A DNA stretch of 64,000 nucleotides from Flavobacteriaceae bacterium CRH. Its GTDB lineage: Bacteria > Bacteroidota > Bacteroidia > Flavobacteriales > Flavobacteriaceae. Positions within the stretch are counted from its first letter, which is position 1, and each line of letters opens with the position of its first letter. The DNA is taken from the NCBI GenBank assembly GCA_001507425.1, contig LMAJ01000017.1:1-64000 (forward strand), given 5' to 3'. The position numbers and the translations under genes were made by a program. Below, piece by piece: positions 1 through 7,691 of this stretch. The notes below the pieces were generated by a model. The model was given only the letters and a program-made list of their open reading frames with translations, was not told the origin of the DNA and did no database searches.

Positions 1-243
1 CTTTACGGAATTTCTAGTGTGATCCTTCCTCCGTCAGGATGACAAAAATGAGACTAAAAGTAATCTTGTCATCCTGACGGAGGAAGGATCGCACAAGTAG
101 CGCTACAAACAAAATCGCCAATCTTTTTCCGCAATCTTGTCATTCTGAGGAACGAAGAATCACACTAGAAATTCCGTAAAGCGAATCGCCAATCTTTGTC
201 GAGTTACGAGTGTGATTCTTCGTTCCTCAGAATGACAAGATTG
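1..243. repeat. REP-like dispersed inverted repeat cluster
   Basis: Several nested inverted repeats lie here. A perfect 34-bp pair runs 132-165 against 210-243 (core GTCATTCTGAGGAACGAAGA). A 23-bp pair runs 1-23 against 159-181. A variant pair built on GTCATCCTGACGGAGGAAGG lies near 20-43 and 69-93. The same family recurs at 7484-7582. No ORF is present. The structure resembles palindromic intergenic repeats (REP/BIME-like) scattered in flavobacterial genomes; function is unknown. Confidence 0.8.
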
Positions 244-308
244 TGAGTTAACCAAAATCTCCGCATCAATTGCCACACAATACTTTTCTTGACCGTTTTA
301 GGTGCTGT

Positions 309-494
309 CGTGATCTGTTTAGGTCAAATCGTGATGTGTTTAGCCTAACGACCTAAAACTTTACCGCTCGAGGGGTAAAGTTTTAGCTTAGCAACCTAAA
401 ACTTTAGGTCTAGAACCTAAAATTTTACCCCCAAGAGGGCAAACGTTTAGGTTGCTAACCTAAAAACTTCACGATTTGACCTAAACAGATCACG
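309..494. repeat. Nested palindromic structure (CCTAAAACTTTA motif)
   Basis: A perfect 25-bp inverted repeat (309-333 against 470-494) encloses further palindromes built from variants of ACCTAAAACTTTA. One is a 13-bp perfect hairpin, 353-365 against 374-386, with a short GC-containing loop. Other copies of the motif lie at about 394-408, 414-428 and 450-468. No coding potential is seen. The whole stretch could fold as one large cruciform or transcribed stem. Its role is unknown. Confidence 0.75.
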
Positions 495-576
495 AAACAA
501 CCTAAACACTTGGTGAAAACTGTCAATTAATAAGTTGTTTTAATTTTAAACAAGTGCTTTCTGGAATTAATTATTT

Positions 577-674
577 GGGCGTGTCCCTCCGGGTCGTCCC
601 GAGGCTTCGGGATCGGCTATATCTTTTATTCCGCTCCGCTGCATAAAAGGATACCGCCTCTATCCCTAACGCTT
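577..674. repeat. Dispersed GC-rich repeat candidate
   Basis: A GC-rich island in AT-rich surroundings. It contains the near-palindrome TCCCGANGCTTCGGGA at 597-612, which recurs at 7664-7679 and, as a perfect palindrome, at 42196-42211. It ends with CTATCCCTAACGC. From memory, similar blocks recur in intergenic regions of flavobacterial genomes; only the 16-mer core is repeated within this window. The rest of 675-817 is AT-rich leader for the next gene, with nothing else recognised. Confidence 0.45.
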
Positions 675-817
675 TGACATTATGTAAATTTTTTTGATAA
701 GTGCTTTTAGTTTTTTGAGAACCTGCTTGTCCGTTATTTGATTGAAATTTTGAAATTTTAAAATTGGGAGTATTTTTACTATATTGCTGAAGTAATAATT
801 AATTGATTTGATTAAAT

Positions 818-2290
818 ATGGAGCCAATTGAAAAAATTGAATTCACTGAAGAAGTTATAAGGGATCTTTTTGGTTATGAAGATGCAGAAGGAGAACCCGT
901 TGAAAGGCTTAAAGCATTTTATTTTAAGAACAAAGCTTATAAGCAAGTTTTAGCAGACTTGCCTTTAAGATTGTTAGTTGGACATAAAGGTGTTGGGAAA
1001 TCGGCTCTATTTCGCGTAGCAATGGAAGAGCAAAGGAAATCAGGAAACTTGGCAATACTTATTAAACCTGATGACATTGCGGATATAGGTGAAAAACATG
1101 ATAATATCTTACTAAGTATCAATAAGTGGAAATATGGGTTAACTTCAATAATTGCAGAAAAAGTTTTGAGAGCTTTTGGCGTTGAAGATGATTCTTATAA
1201 AAGCAAGATTATAAAAACAGGTATGAAAGTTTTTACAATTATTGGTGATACTGCAAAGCCTTTTTTTAGGGATAAGGTTGATGCATTGCCTGCCAAAATT
1301 GCTTTGATGGAACAGTTTATTAACTCAAAAAAAATCGTTGTTTATTTAGATGATTTAGATCGAGGATGGCAAAACAAAAAAGAAGGTATTATAATGATTT
1401 CTGCTTTGCTTAATGCTATTCGAGATCTCGCGTATCAAAATCCTGGTTTGTCATTTAAAGTTTCTTTAAGATCAGATGTTTATGCTGCTGTTAGACTTGA
1501 AGATGAATCTGCTGACAAATTTTCAGGGAATGTAATTTGGCAGGCATACAGTCTACATGAAATTTTTGTAATGTTGATCATGAGAGTTCAAACATTTTTA
1601 GGTAAAAGTTTTGATGAAAAAGTTTTGATGAATACTCAGCAGAAAATGTTATCACAAGAGTTGAAATCTATTATGGTTACTGAATTTGAAGGAAATGGTT
1701 TGTGGAATAAAGTTCCAATACATCAAATGTTGTTGACTTTGATTAGAAAACGTCCTCGTGATCTTGTAAAATTATGTACCCTAGCCGCTAGAAAGGCTAG
1801 TGAAGATGAATCAAATATTATAACTTCAAAACACTTTCAGGCTGTTTTTGAAGAATTTAGTTTAGGTGTTATTAGTGACACTGTAGTAGAGTTTAAATCT
1901 GAATTAACAGATATAAAAAGATTGATTTTTGGAATGAAGCCCAATAAACAGGCGGCTCGCACAGCAGATAGTTTTATCTATACAACTGCTGAATTGAAGA
2001 CTAAGATTAATAATATTAATCAGTCGGGGAGTTTTAAATTTGCTAATGGTCGTACCGCTAGTTCACAAGAGATAATCCAATTCTTATATAAGATAAATTT
2101 TTTAACTGCAAGAAAAGTATTAGAAGACGGAACAATTCAAAGGAAATATTTTGAGGAAAATAATTATCTTTCGTCAAAGTCAGTCGATTTTGGATATGAC
2201 TGGGAAGTTCATGTTGCTTATCGTTGGGCATTACAACCTGATAATCTTGATGATCTCTTGAAGAATTATCGTCCTAGTGAGATATTGTAG
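818..2290 (+). CDS. P-loop ATPase, Sll1717-like family
   Basis: 490-residue predicted cytoplasmic ATPase. A Walker A motif (GHKGVGKS) lies at residues 55-62 and a Walker B strand (VVYLDDLD) at about 174-181. A later segment (SLRSDVYAAVR) has the sensor-like arginines seen in STAND/KAP-type ATPases. The order FxFK..Y-Walker A-long insert-YLDDLDRGW resembles proteins annotated as P-loop ATPase, Sll1717 family. That family is poorly characterised. It stands alone, transcribed towards an XRE regulator and ending at a bidirectional terminator. Surrounding repeats and lack of housekeeping neighbours suggest an accessory, possibly defence-related, gene; that role is inference. No C-terminal effector domain is recognisable. 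Confidence 0.75.
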   Translation: MEPIEKIEFTEEVIRDLFGYEDAEGEPVERLKAFYFKNKAYKQVLADLPLRLLVGHKGVGKSALFRVAMEEQRKSGNLAILIKPDDIADIGEKHDNILLSINKWKYGLTSIIAEKVLRAFGVEDDSYKSKIIKTGMKVFTIIGDTAKPFFRDKVDALPAKIALMEQFINSKKIVVYLDDLDRGWQNKKEGIIMISALLNAIRDLAYQNPGLSFKVSLRSDVYAAVRLEDESADKFSGNVIWQAYSLHEIFVMLIMRVQTFLGKSFDEKVLMNTQQKMLSQELKSIMVTEFEGNGLWNKVPIHQMLLTLIRKRPRDLVKLCTLAARKASEDESNIITSKHFQAVFEEFSLGVISDTVVEFKSELTDIKRLIFGMKPNKQAARTADSFIYTTAELKTKINNINQSGSFKFANGRTASSQEIIQFLYKINFLTARKVLEDGTIQRKYFEENNYLSSKSVDFGYDWEVHVAYRWALQPDNLDDLLKNYRPSEIL

Positions 2291-2337
2291 ACATGTAGTA
2301 AGAGTTTTAAATGCTTCCCTGTACAATAAGTAAATAC

Positions 2338-2370
2338 AAAAAAACCGAAGCCATAAAACTTCGGTTTTTT
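2338..2370. terminator. Bidirectional terminator
   Basis: The stem AAAACCGAAG (2341-2350) pairs with CTTCGGTTTT (2359-2368) and is flanked by A and T runs. It lies between the convergent ATPase and XRE genes, so it can serve both. Confidence 0.8.
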
Positions 2371-2394
2371 CTATAAATATATATTTCTCAAAAA

Positions 2395-2799
2395 TTATTT
2401 CCCACTCAACAACTTCTCTAAAAGAGCCACTTTCTCTTTTTCAGCTTCAACCAATCGTTCATAAAGTTTTTCATTCTTATCAAAAGCCTCAAGAAGTTTG
2501 TCAAAAGGATTAAAAGTACATCCTAAATTAATTGCAGAGGAAGAATTGTCGTTGTATATATTTCCTATCATATTAAAAACGGCTTCCTCAGAAAAATTCT
2601 TTATTATTTCAGGAGTTACTCCTAAAGCTTTGGCAATAGTTTTAAGTTTTTCCTCATCAACGCTTTCGCTCCCTTCAATAATTGAGATAGACTGCTGGTT
2701 TGTACCAATTGCAATGGCAAGTGCTTCTTGCTTCATATCTCTAAGTTCTCTAATTCGGCTTATGTTGCGGCCAATATGTTTTGGTTTTGCTGTGCTCAT
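2395..2799 (-). CDS. XRE-family helix-turn-helix transcriptional regulator
   Basis: 134 residues. The N-terminal part (about 10-62) is a Cro/C1-type HTH: an ISRIRELRDMKQEALAIAIG helix pair, then QQSISIIEGSE as recognition helix and KLKTIAKALGV closing the domain. The C-terminal part (about 95-134) is charged and heptad-like (NEKLYERLVEAEKEKVALLEKLL), probably a dimerisation coiled coil. It is divergent from the next gene and convergent with the P-loop ATPase. Similar small XRE proteins are common in Bacteroidota mobile or accessory loci. The target is not deducible. Confidence 0.85.
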   Translation of the reverse strand: MSTAKPKHIGRNISRIRELRDMKQEALAIAIGTNQQSISIIEGSESVDEEKLKTIAKALGVTPEIIKNFSEEAVFNMIGNIYNDNSSSAINLGCTFNPFDKLLEAFDKNEKLYERLVEAEKEKVALLEKLLSGK

Positions 2800-2985
2800 A
2801 GTTCAAAGATATTTAAAATTCTTTTACATTTTCGGTTTCGGTAGAAAACAAGGTTGTGTTTGTGAGATACATTTTGTAAATTGTTTTCTCGATTGCAAAA
2901 ATACAATTTTTCTGACTATTCTTGATCTTGAATCCAGAATTGTGTAATGGTAGTGAACAAAGATTTTTAACCAATAGATCTAAAA

Positions 2986-3615
2986 ATGCAGGAATTGATA
3001 ATCGAGAGCAAAGGAATAAAAACGGATCAATATTTTATACCGCCATTTGAATTAAGAAAAGGCGAATTAGTCATTATTTATTTGCAGGGCGGAGGGCATT
3101 TTGATGACATGAAAGCACAATTAACAGCTATTTTTACCGGAACAGCTAATCATGAAAATGTAAAGATATTTAAGTCTTTAACTTTTGCGGAAGCTTTTAA
3201 AGAATCAAGGCTTAAAAGAATGTTTAAGCCAACTACGGTGTTCGGATATTTAAAAAGAAATGCAGATCTAAAAAGTATAATGATTTCAAGAATCTTTGAA
3301 ATTGATACTTTTATAAAAAAAGACAAGGTAAAAGATCTCGATACCAGTCAAAAAAAGAGGCTTTCGTTAGCTGCTGTTTTCACAAGAACAAAAAATATTG
3401 TTTTTGATTTAAGAGGAGAAGGTCCTGTTGGAGCAGAAAAAACGTTTCAGTTTGTTAAAGCCGAAATTAAAGAAGAGGGCGCGGCGATTTTAATTGATTG
3501 GTCAGATGATATGAAAAATAATTGTTCAAAATTTATAGCAATTCAATGGTTAGCAGATCTTGAAGAATTAAAAAAGATCGGTAATAGAAGTGTAAAATTG
3601 TCTCAAATGTATTAG
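2986..3615 (+). CDS. Hypothetical protein resembling a degenerate ABC ATPase domain
   Basis: 209 residues with no signal peptide or membrane segment. The layout follows an ABC nucleotide-binding domain. An opening FELRKGELVIIYLQGGGHFDD sits where Walker A would be but lacks the GKS/T lysine. Then come a signature-like LDTSQKKRLSLAAVF (about 117-131), a hydrophobic strand plus Asp (NIVFDLRG) where Walker B would be, and a final AAILIDWSDD strand. The catalytic Glu after Walker B is absent. If the fold assignment is right, ATP hydrolysis is unlikely. The family assignment is inference from motif order and should be tested by profile search. Confidence 0.5.
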   Translation: MQELIIESKGIKTDQYFIPPFELRKGELVIIYLQGGGHFDDMKAQLTAIFTGTANHENVKIFKSLTFAEAFKESRLKRMFKPTTVFGYLKRNADLKSIMISRIFEIDTFIKKDKVKDLDTSQKKRLSLAAVFTRTKNIVFDLRGEGPVGAEKTFQFVKAEIKEEGAAILIDWSDDMKNNCSKFIAIQWLADLEELKKIGNRSVKLSQMY

Positions 3616-3727
3616 TTAAAACTAATAAAAAAAACGAAGTAACGCGCTTCGATAAAAAATAAAATGCACAAAATGAGGTATGAATATGTTCAAAAAGATA
3701 AGGTTAAATTTGAACGTCTTGGATTGA

Positions 3728-4360
3728 ATGAATAGCTATAATTTGAAAATGGACAATGAAAAAATAAAAATATTAAGAAGTAGAATTTCAATTCCTTTAA
3801 ATATTGCTCTTCAGCTTCTTAAAAAGAATAATGGCGATATTGAATTATGTGAACAGGAATTTCATGGCAATAATATTCAAACAATTTGTACCAAAACGGA
3901 ATGTGATTATCAAACAGCAAAAGATAATTATGAAATTTGTGATTATGATATAATAAAGGCTGTAGAAAAAATTAATCAAAAACAAGTCATAATTACAACA
4001 GGAAAAATAACAGATTCTAAAATTGGATTTATTTTATGGCCCGAGAATTCAGCCGGAGAATTCTATAAAACCTCCAAACGAAACGATGCTTTTATTCCAA
4101 CAGACGATTTTGATATTATTTTGAAAGACTTTGAATCTGTTTTTGCTATGCGGGATGCTTCCGGTACTGTAAAGCAGGAAAGTTTTGATGTTACAGGTCA
4201 TAATTTTTTTGATAATAAAACTTGCAGAGAAATTGTCGAAAAAATAAGCCAAATAAAAAATGAAGATGAAAATGTGCAGGTTTTTATAACGGACTTAATA
4301 ACTTGGCTAAACGACAAATTAGTCTACGCTGATTATATTGTGGTTTATGGTAATTTATAA
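3728..4360 (+). CDS. Hypothetical protein with two UBA/TS-N-like helical repeats
   Basis: 210 residues, soluble. Residues about 12-46 (RSRISIPLNIALQLLKKNNGDIELCEQEF) and about 55-85 (TECDYQTAKDNYEICDYDIIKAVEKIN) each look like the three-helix UBA / EF-Ts N-terminal motif, with the pattern of Ala in helix 2 and a D-[IL] before helix 3. The rest has no recognised domain. An in-frame ATG at 3749 is an alternative start. It lies just upstream of a GNAT acetyltransferase with an 8-bp gap and could be cotranscribed. Function unknown; the repeat call is a visual resemblance only. Confidence 0.55.
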   Translation: MNSYNLKMDNEKIKILRSRISIPLNIALQLLKKNNGDIELCEQEFHGNNIQTICTKTECDYQTAKDNYEICDYDIIKAVEKINQKQVIITTGKITDSKIGFILWPENSAGEFYKTSKRNDAFIPTDDFDIILKDFESVFAMRDASGTVKQESFDVTGHNFFDNKTCREIVEKISQIKNEDENVQVFITDLITWLNDKLVYADYIVVYGNL

Positions 4361-4367
4361 ATAGATT

Positions 4368-4805
4368 ATGAACTCAAAAATCGAAATCAGAAAAGTCGAA
4401 AAACAAGATCTGGATTTTGCTTATAAATCAATTTGCGAACTAGAAAATCAAGTTTTAGATTTCGAAGTTTTTAAGGGAATATTCAATGAAAACATTTCAA
4501 ACCCAAACAACGTTTATCTGATTGCCGAAAACGAAAAAGAAGGTTTAGGTTTTATTAGTTTTCACACCCAAAAACTTTTACATCATTGCGGATTGGTTGG
4601 CGAAATTCAGGAATTTTTTATTCATCAAAATTATCGCGGTCAAGGCATTGGAAGACAATTAATAGAAAAGATAATGCAATTTGCAGATCAAAATAAGCTG
4701 AAAAGTATTGAAGTAACCACAAATCGTAAACGAGTAGAAAATGTTCTCATTTACGAAAATCTTGGTTTTGGTTTGACACATAATAAGTTTACGATTTATA
4801 AGTAA
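4368..4805 (+). CDS. GNAT-family N-acetyltransferase
   Basis: 145 residues, a single GNAT domain. The acetyl-CoA-binding motif A is seen as FFIHQNYRGQGIGRQLIEKI (QxxGxG type, about 84-103), preceded by a GFISFHTQKLLHHCG strand. A C-terminal KSIEVTTNRKRVENVLIYENLGF is typical of the family's motif B (N...Y...GF). The substrate cannot be told. Start ATG is 8 bp after the upstream hypothetical gene. Fairly sure of family, not of substrate. Confidence 0.85.
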   Translation: MNSKIEIRKVEKQDLDFAYKSICELENQVLDFEVFKGIFNENISNPNNVYLIAENEKEGLGFISFHTQKLLHHCGLVGEIQEFFIHQNYRGQGIGRQLIEKIMQFADQNKLKSIEVTTNRKRVENVLIYENLGFGLTHNKFTIYK

Positions 4806-4889
4806 GCTTTCTGGTGATGAAAAGTTTGAACATAAAAAAACTGCTATTTTGTAGGTAGCAGTTTTAATACATTGATGATTATGTTGTTA

Positions 4890-5087
4890 TTATAGATTGT
4901 ATTCCATACAGATACTATTTGTTGCTGTTCTGTATAAATACCAACCACATACATTTCTTCCGTAATAAGATACTTCATCGCCATTACATAACGGATACGG
5001 TACGCAAATTACAGCTCCAGCGTTAATTGATTTCAATTCTTCTTTTGATAATTTTTCGGATTTTGTTAATGCTTGAAAATTTTTCAT
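4890..5087 (-). CDS. Short bacteriocin-like peptide with GG-type leader
   Basis: 65 residues. The N-terminal half (MKNFQALTKSEKLSKEELKS) resembles the leader of Bacteroidota double-glycine bacteriocin-like peptides, with the conserved LSKEELK helix. It is followed by INAG-A instead of a clean GG. The C-terminal half holds four cysteines (CVPYPLC...VCGW...SICM) and many aromatics, which suggests disulphides or processing. Encoded alone with a long 5' region. No modification or transport genes adjoin it; a C39-peptidase exporter lies about 23 kb away. Export and antimicrobial activity are inference. Confidence 0.6.
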   Translation of the reverse strand: MKNFQALTKSEKLSKEELKSINAGAVICVPYPLCNGDEVSYYGRNVCGWYLYRTATNSICMEYNL

Positions 5088-5370
5088 AATTAATTTGTTT
5101 TTGGATTTTCCTACTCTATAAGTTTTTCGGATACGACTTTGATAAAAATATAAATTATTTTCTAAATAAATACTTACAAGAATGATTGTTTTTCAATTTG
5201 TTTTTTTTAATAGCATGTAATATTCTTCTTTTTTTAAGATAAATACGTTGTAATTTCTTTCTTTTTGTGTTTTTTGTTGGTCTTGAAAATAAGTGAGAAA
5301 CTGGTGAACTTACCTAAAACAAGTTGAATTAAAGCTTAATATTGTACGCGAATAATTGCTTTAGGAAAAG

Positions 5371-6111
5371 ATGAAAGAATTAAATCCGAAAATAAAACAT
5401 CATTTAATAGTTGGTTTACTTATTGCGTTATGGATATTTGCTTTTGCTTTTATCATAAAACCTTTTGACGACGGAACTTTAAACTTTTGTTCATGGATTT
5501 TATTGAGCATTGGTTTTAGTTCGATTGCATTTGTATGTTACGCTGTTCTTGCCGTTATTCAAAATAGGATTTACAAGAATATCTCAAAGTGGAATCTCAG
5601 TTTAGAGATCGGAAGTATTGTTTTCTTTTTTATAATTTATCTAATTGGAATTTATACCTTTTATAAAAGTCCTGTTTTAAAAGGCGGATATGGTTTTTGG
5701 GAATTCTTTTCGATCATTTTTATTAAAGTTGCTTTGATCTTAACGCCAGTAATTATTCTCGCAAGAAGATATTTGATTAAATTGATTCCTGTAAAAGATG
5801 ATATTCTAACAATTAGAGGGGAAAACAAATTAGATGTTTTAAAAATCAACAAAGCCGATTTAGTTTGCATTTCGAATGCTCAGAATTATGTCGAGATTTT
5901 TTATATCGAAAACAATAAACTTACCTCAAAACTGCTTCGGACTTCACTCAGAAAAGTTCAGAAAGATTTCGGTTTTTTAATGCAAATTCATAGATCTCAT
6001 TTGATAAATCCAATACATTTTAAATCCTGGAGGAATCCAAATACGGTTGTTTTAACCCAAATCGAACTTCCGGTTTCTAAGAATTATAAAGAAACTTTAT
6101 TGACATTATAA
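5371..6111 (+). CDS. Membrane-anchored LytTR-family transcriptional regulator
   Basis: 246 residues. Four hydrophobic segments (about 12-30, 42-63, 80-100, 112-130) make an N-terminal membrane domain. The C-terminal about 100 residues are a LytTR DNA-binding domain: ISNAQNYVEIFYIENNKL, the conserved LRTSLRKVQKDF, and FLMQIHRSHLINP. This is a one-component layout without a response-regulator receiver. Two downstream genes encode a membrane protein and small secreted proteins that may be targets. What it senses is unknown. Confidence 0.85.
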   Translation: MKELNPKIKHHLIVGLLIALWIFAFAFIIKPFDDGTLNFCSWILLSIGFSSIAFVCYAVLAVIQNRIYKNISKWNLSLEIGSIVFFFIIYLIGIYTFYKSPVLKGGYGFWEFFSIIFIKVALILTPVIILARRYLIKLIPVKDDILTIRGENKLDVLKINKADLVCISNAQNYVEIFYIENNKLTSKLLRTSLRKVQKDFGFLMQIHRSHLINPIHFKSWRNPNTVVLTQIELPVSKNYKETLLTL

Positions 6112-6213
6112 TTTTCGTACCTAAAACAATAGGTTTTGTACCAAAGCCTGTAAAATAAGAGTTTACGAGCGATTCTCGCATTAGTTTTGTCTCATCAATT
6201 AAAAACATTAATT

Positions 6214-6762
6214 ATGACAACAAAACAACTTTGCCTTCTCGGATTATTATTTTTTCTGATCAGTTATTTACTCTTTTCTAAAGTTTTGCCCAACTTTCAA
6301 AAACCAATTGATTTTGCGCATTGGTTTAATTTAATTGGAGCTTGTTTATTAATCTCATTCAATAATGTGTTTCCTAAAAACAGATTAAATTCTATAGCTT
6401 CAGTTGTTACAACTTTAGGAGTTATTGCGCATATTGGTCTTTGTACGATTGATTTTATTATGTCTGGTTTTGGTGACGATGATGTTGCCAAAGCGGCATT
6501 AAGTATTCAAATTAGTAATACACCGGAGATTTTGTACCCTTTTGTAATTATTGGTCCATCATTGCTTTTTATTGGCTTGGCAATGCATGCCGGAAGTTTT
6601 ATTAAAAGGCATGTGGTAATTTCTTCAATGGTTATTTTTAGTGCTCCTGCAATAGGTTTCTCGTTTTTTGTTTTAAAAAACGGAATTTTTATGCTTTTAA
6701 GCTGTACGGTTTTTGTTTTGGGATTGGGTTTGCTGCTTTATGCAAAAGATATTAAGAATTAG
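6214..6762 (+). CDS. Multi-pass membrane protein of unknown function
   Basis: 182 residues from the ATG at 6214. An in-frame TTG at 6187 would add nine residues but is less likely. About six hydrophobic helices span the protein (CLLGLLFFLISYLLF near the start, then helices around 45, 65, 105, 130 and 160). No catalytic motif seen. It follows the LytTR regulator by about 100 bp in the same direction, which suggests a functional link. Family not recognised. Confidence 0.6.
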   Translation: MTTKQLCLLGLLFFLISYLLFSKVLPNFQKPIDFAHWFNLIGACLLISFNNVFPKNRLNSIASVVTTLGVIAHIGLCTIDFIMSGFGDDDVAKAALSIQISNTPEILYPFVIIGPSLLFIGLAMHAGSFIKRHVVISSMVIFSAPAIGFSFFVLKNGIFMLLSCTVFVLGLGLLLYAKDIKN

Positions 6763-6833
6763 AAATCCTTGAGTTAATTGTAATTCTGGTTTTAATTTGT
6801 ATTTTCGTTTTGTCTAAGAATAATTAAAACGAT

Positions 6834-7202
6834 TTGAATAAACATCTAAAATACCTTCTGTCTCTCTTTCTGGTTTTTGCCATGATTGCGAATGATTGTA
6901 CGATAGATTTTCAATCAAAATCGGCAGATTATTATCAATCTTCTTATTTAATTACAAGAAGAGAATTGAATTTTGGAGCTTTTCGTTTGTACAAATTCAA
7001 TCAATCCTCTTTATCCAAAACAATATTTTCAATTGTTTTAAATTATATCGATAATAAAGATGTTTTTAGTTTTCAAATTCGATTAGTTCAAAATTTACAA
7101 ACACTTCTTTTTCAAAACTTAAGTTCATTTATAAAACAATCGGTTTTTGTAAATGAAACTATTAATTCAAGTAATTTCAAAACAAGTTTATACACGGCTT
7201 AG
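6834..7202 (+). CDS. Small secreted hypothetical protein
   Basis: 122 residues from a TTG start, chosen because it gives a complete signal peptide (MNKHLKYLLSLFLVFAMIAN) followed by a cysteine. The body is Ser/Asn/Phe-rich with alternating hydrophobic stretches (SLSKTIFSIVLNY, FSFQIRLVQNLQTLLFQNL). No known domain. The ATG at 6883 would remove most of the signal sequence. Together with the next tiny ORF it may form a two-gene unit. Function unknown. Confidence 0.45.
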   Translation: MNKHLKYLLSLFLVFAMIANDCTIDFQSKSADYYQSSYLITRRELNFGAFRLYKFNQSSLSKTIFSIVLNYIDNKDVFSFQIRLVQNLQTLLFQNLSSFIKQSVFVNETINSSNFKTSLYTA

Positions 7203-7282
7203 AGGATTTCTTTTCTAAGTATTTTTATGTCATTTAAGACATAAGTTGATAAAATAATGTCTAATCATTTATTATTTTCAAA

Positions 7283-7453
7283 ATGTATAAACACAAAAAC
7301 AAAACACGTTTAGAGCGACCACTTCATTGGATAAAAAGAAAAATGCTTGTAATAATGACCGCCTTTATGTTAGGAATGGCAAACGGAATGCATACGCAGG
7401 ATGAAGCCTTAAAAGGAAATCAAAATTATACGGAACAACATAAAAAGGATTGA
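7283..7453 (+). CDS. Tiny membrane/secreted peptide
   Basis: A 56-codon ORF (start ATG 7283, stop TGA 7451-7453). It has a basic N-terminus (KHKNKTRLERPLHWIKRK), one hydrophobic helix (MLVIMTAFMLGMANGM) and a polar tail. The positive-inside charge pattern supports a real membrane or exported peptide. It lies 80 bp after the small secreted protein and before a REP-like repeat. No family recognised. Confidence 0.4.
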   Translation: MYKHKNKTRLERPLHWIKRKMLVIMTAFMLGMANGMHTQDEALKGNQNYTEQHKKD

Positions 7454-7483
7454 TTTCTTTTCTTGACACTTATTGCTTTTTTT

Positions 7484-7582
7484 GTCATTCTGAGGTACGA
7501 AGAATCACACTAGAAGCTCGACAAAGATTGGCTAGTTACTTTACAGAATTTATAGTGTGATTCTTCGTTTCCTCAGAATGAC
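7484..7582. repeat. Second copy of the REP-like inverted repeat
   Basis: The arms at 7484-7512 and 7553-7582 are near-perfect reverse complements and match the core at 136-165 and 210-239. The loop carries the same CGACAAAGATTGGC stretch found, inverted, near 186-202. This supports a mobile or amplified repeat family. The rest of 7583-7691 holds a terminator and the motif below. Confidence 0.8.
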
Positions 7583-7607
7583 AAACTGTGTTAGAACTAT
7601 CGGGTAA

Positions 7608-7642
7608 TAAAAAAACCGAGGCATAATTGCTTCGGTTTTGTA
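7608..7642. terminator. Terminator hairpin downstream of mvaS
   Basis: AAAACCGAGGC and GCTTCGGTTTT form a stem with a short AT loop and flanking A/T runs. It is followed at 7664-7679 by the TCCCGANGCTTCGGGA near-palindrome. It lies just past the stop of mvaS (minus strand). Confidence 0.65.
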
Positions 7643-7691
7643 TTATTGGAATTTGGAATTTTATCCCGACGCTTCGGGATTGGAATTTTAA

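Noticed and set aside
309..494. CRISPR array from repeated CCTAAAACTTTA units
   Set aside because: Repeats vary, are inverted with respect to each other and have irregular spacing.
2498..2947. 149-codon plus-strand ORF
   Set aside because: Lies antisense to the XRE gene with no domain; a shadow of that gene.
3664..3735. 23-codon ORF starting MHKMRYEYVQ before the UBA-like gene
   Set aside because: Too short, overlaps the next start and has no supporting signal.
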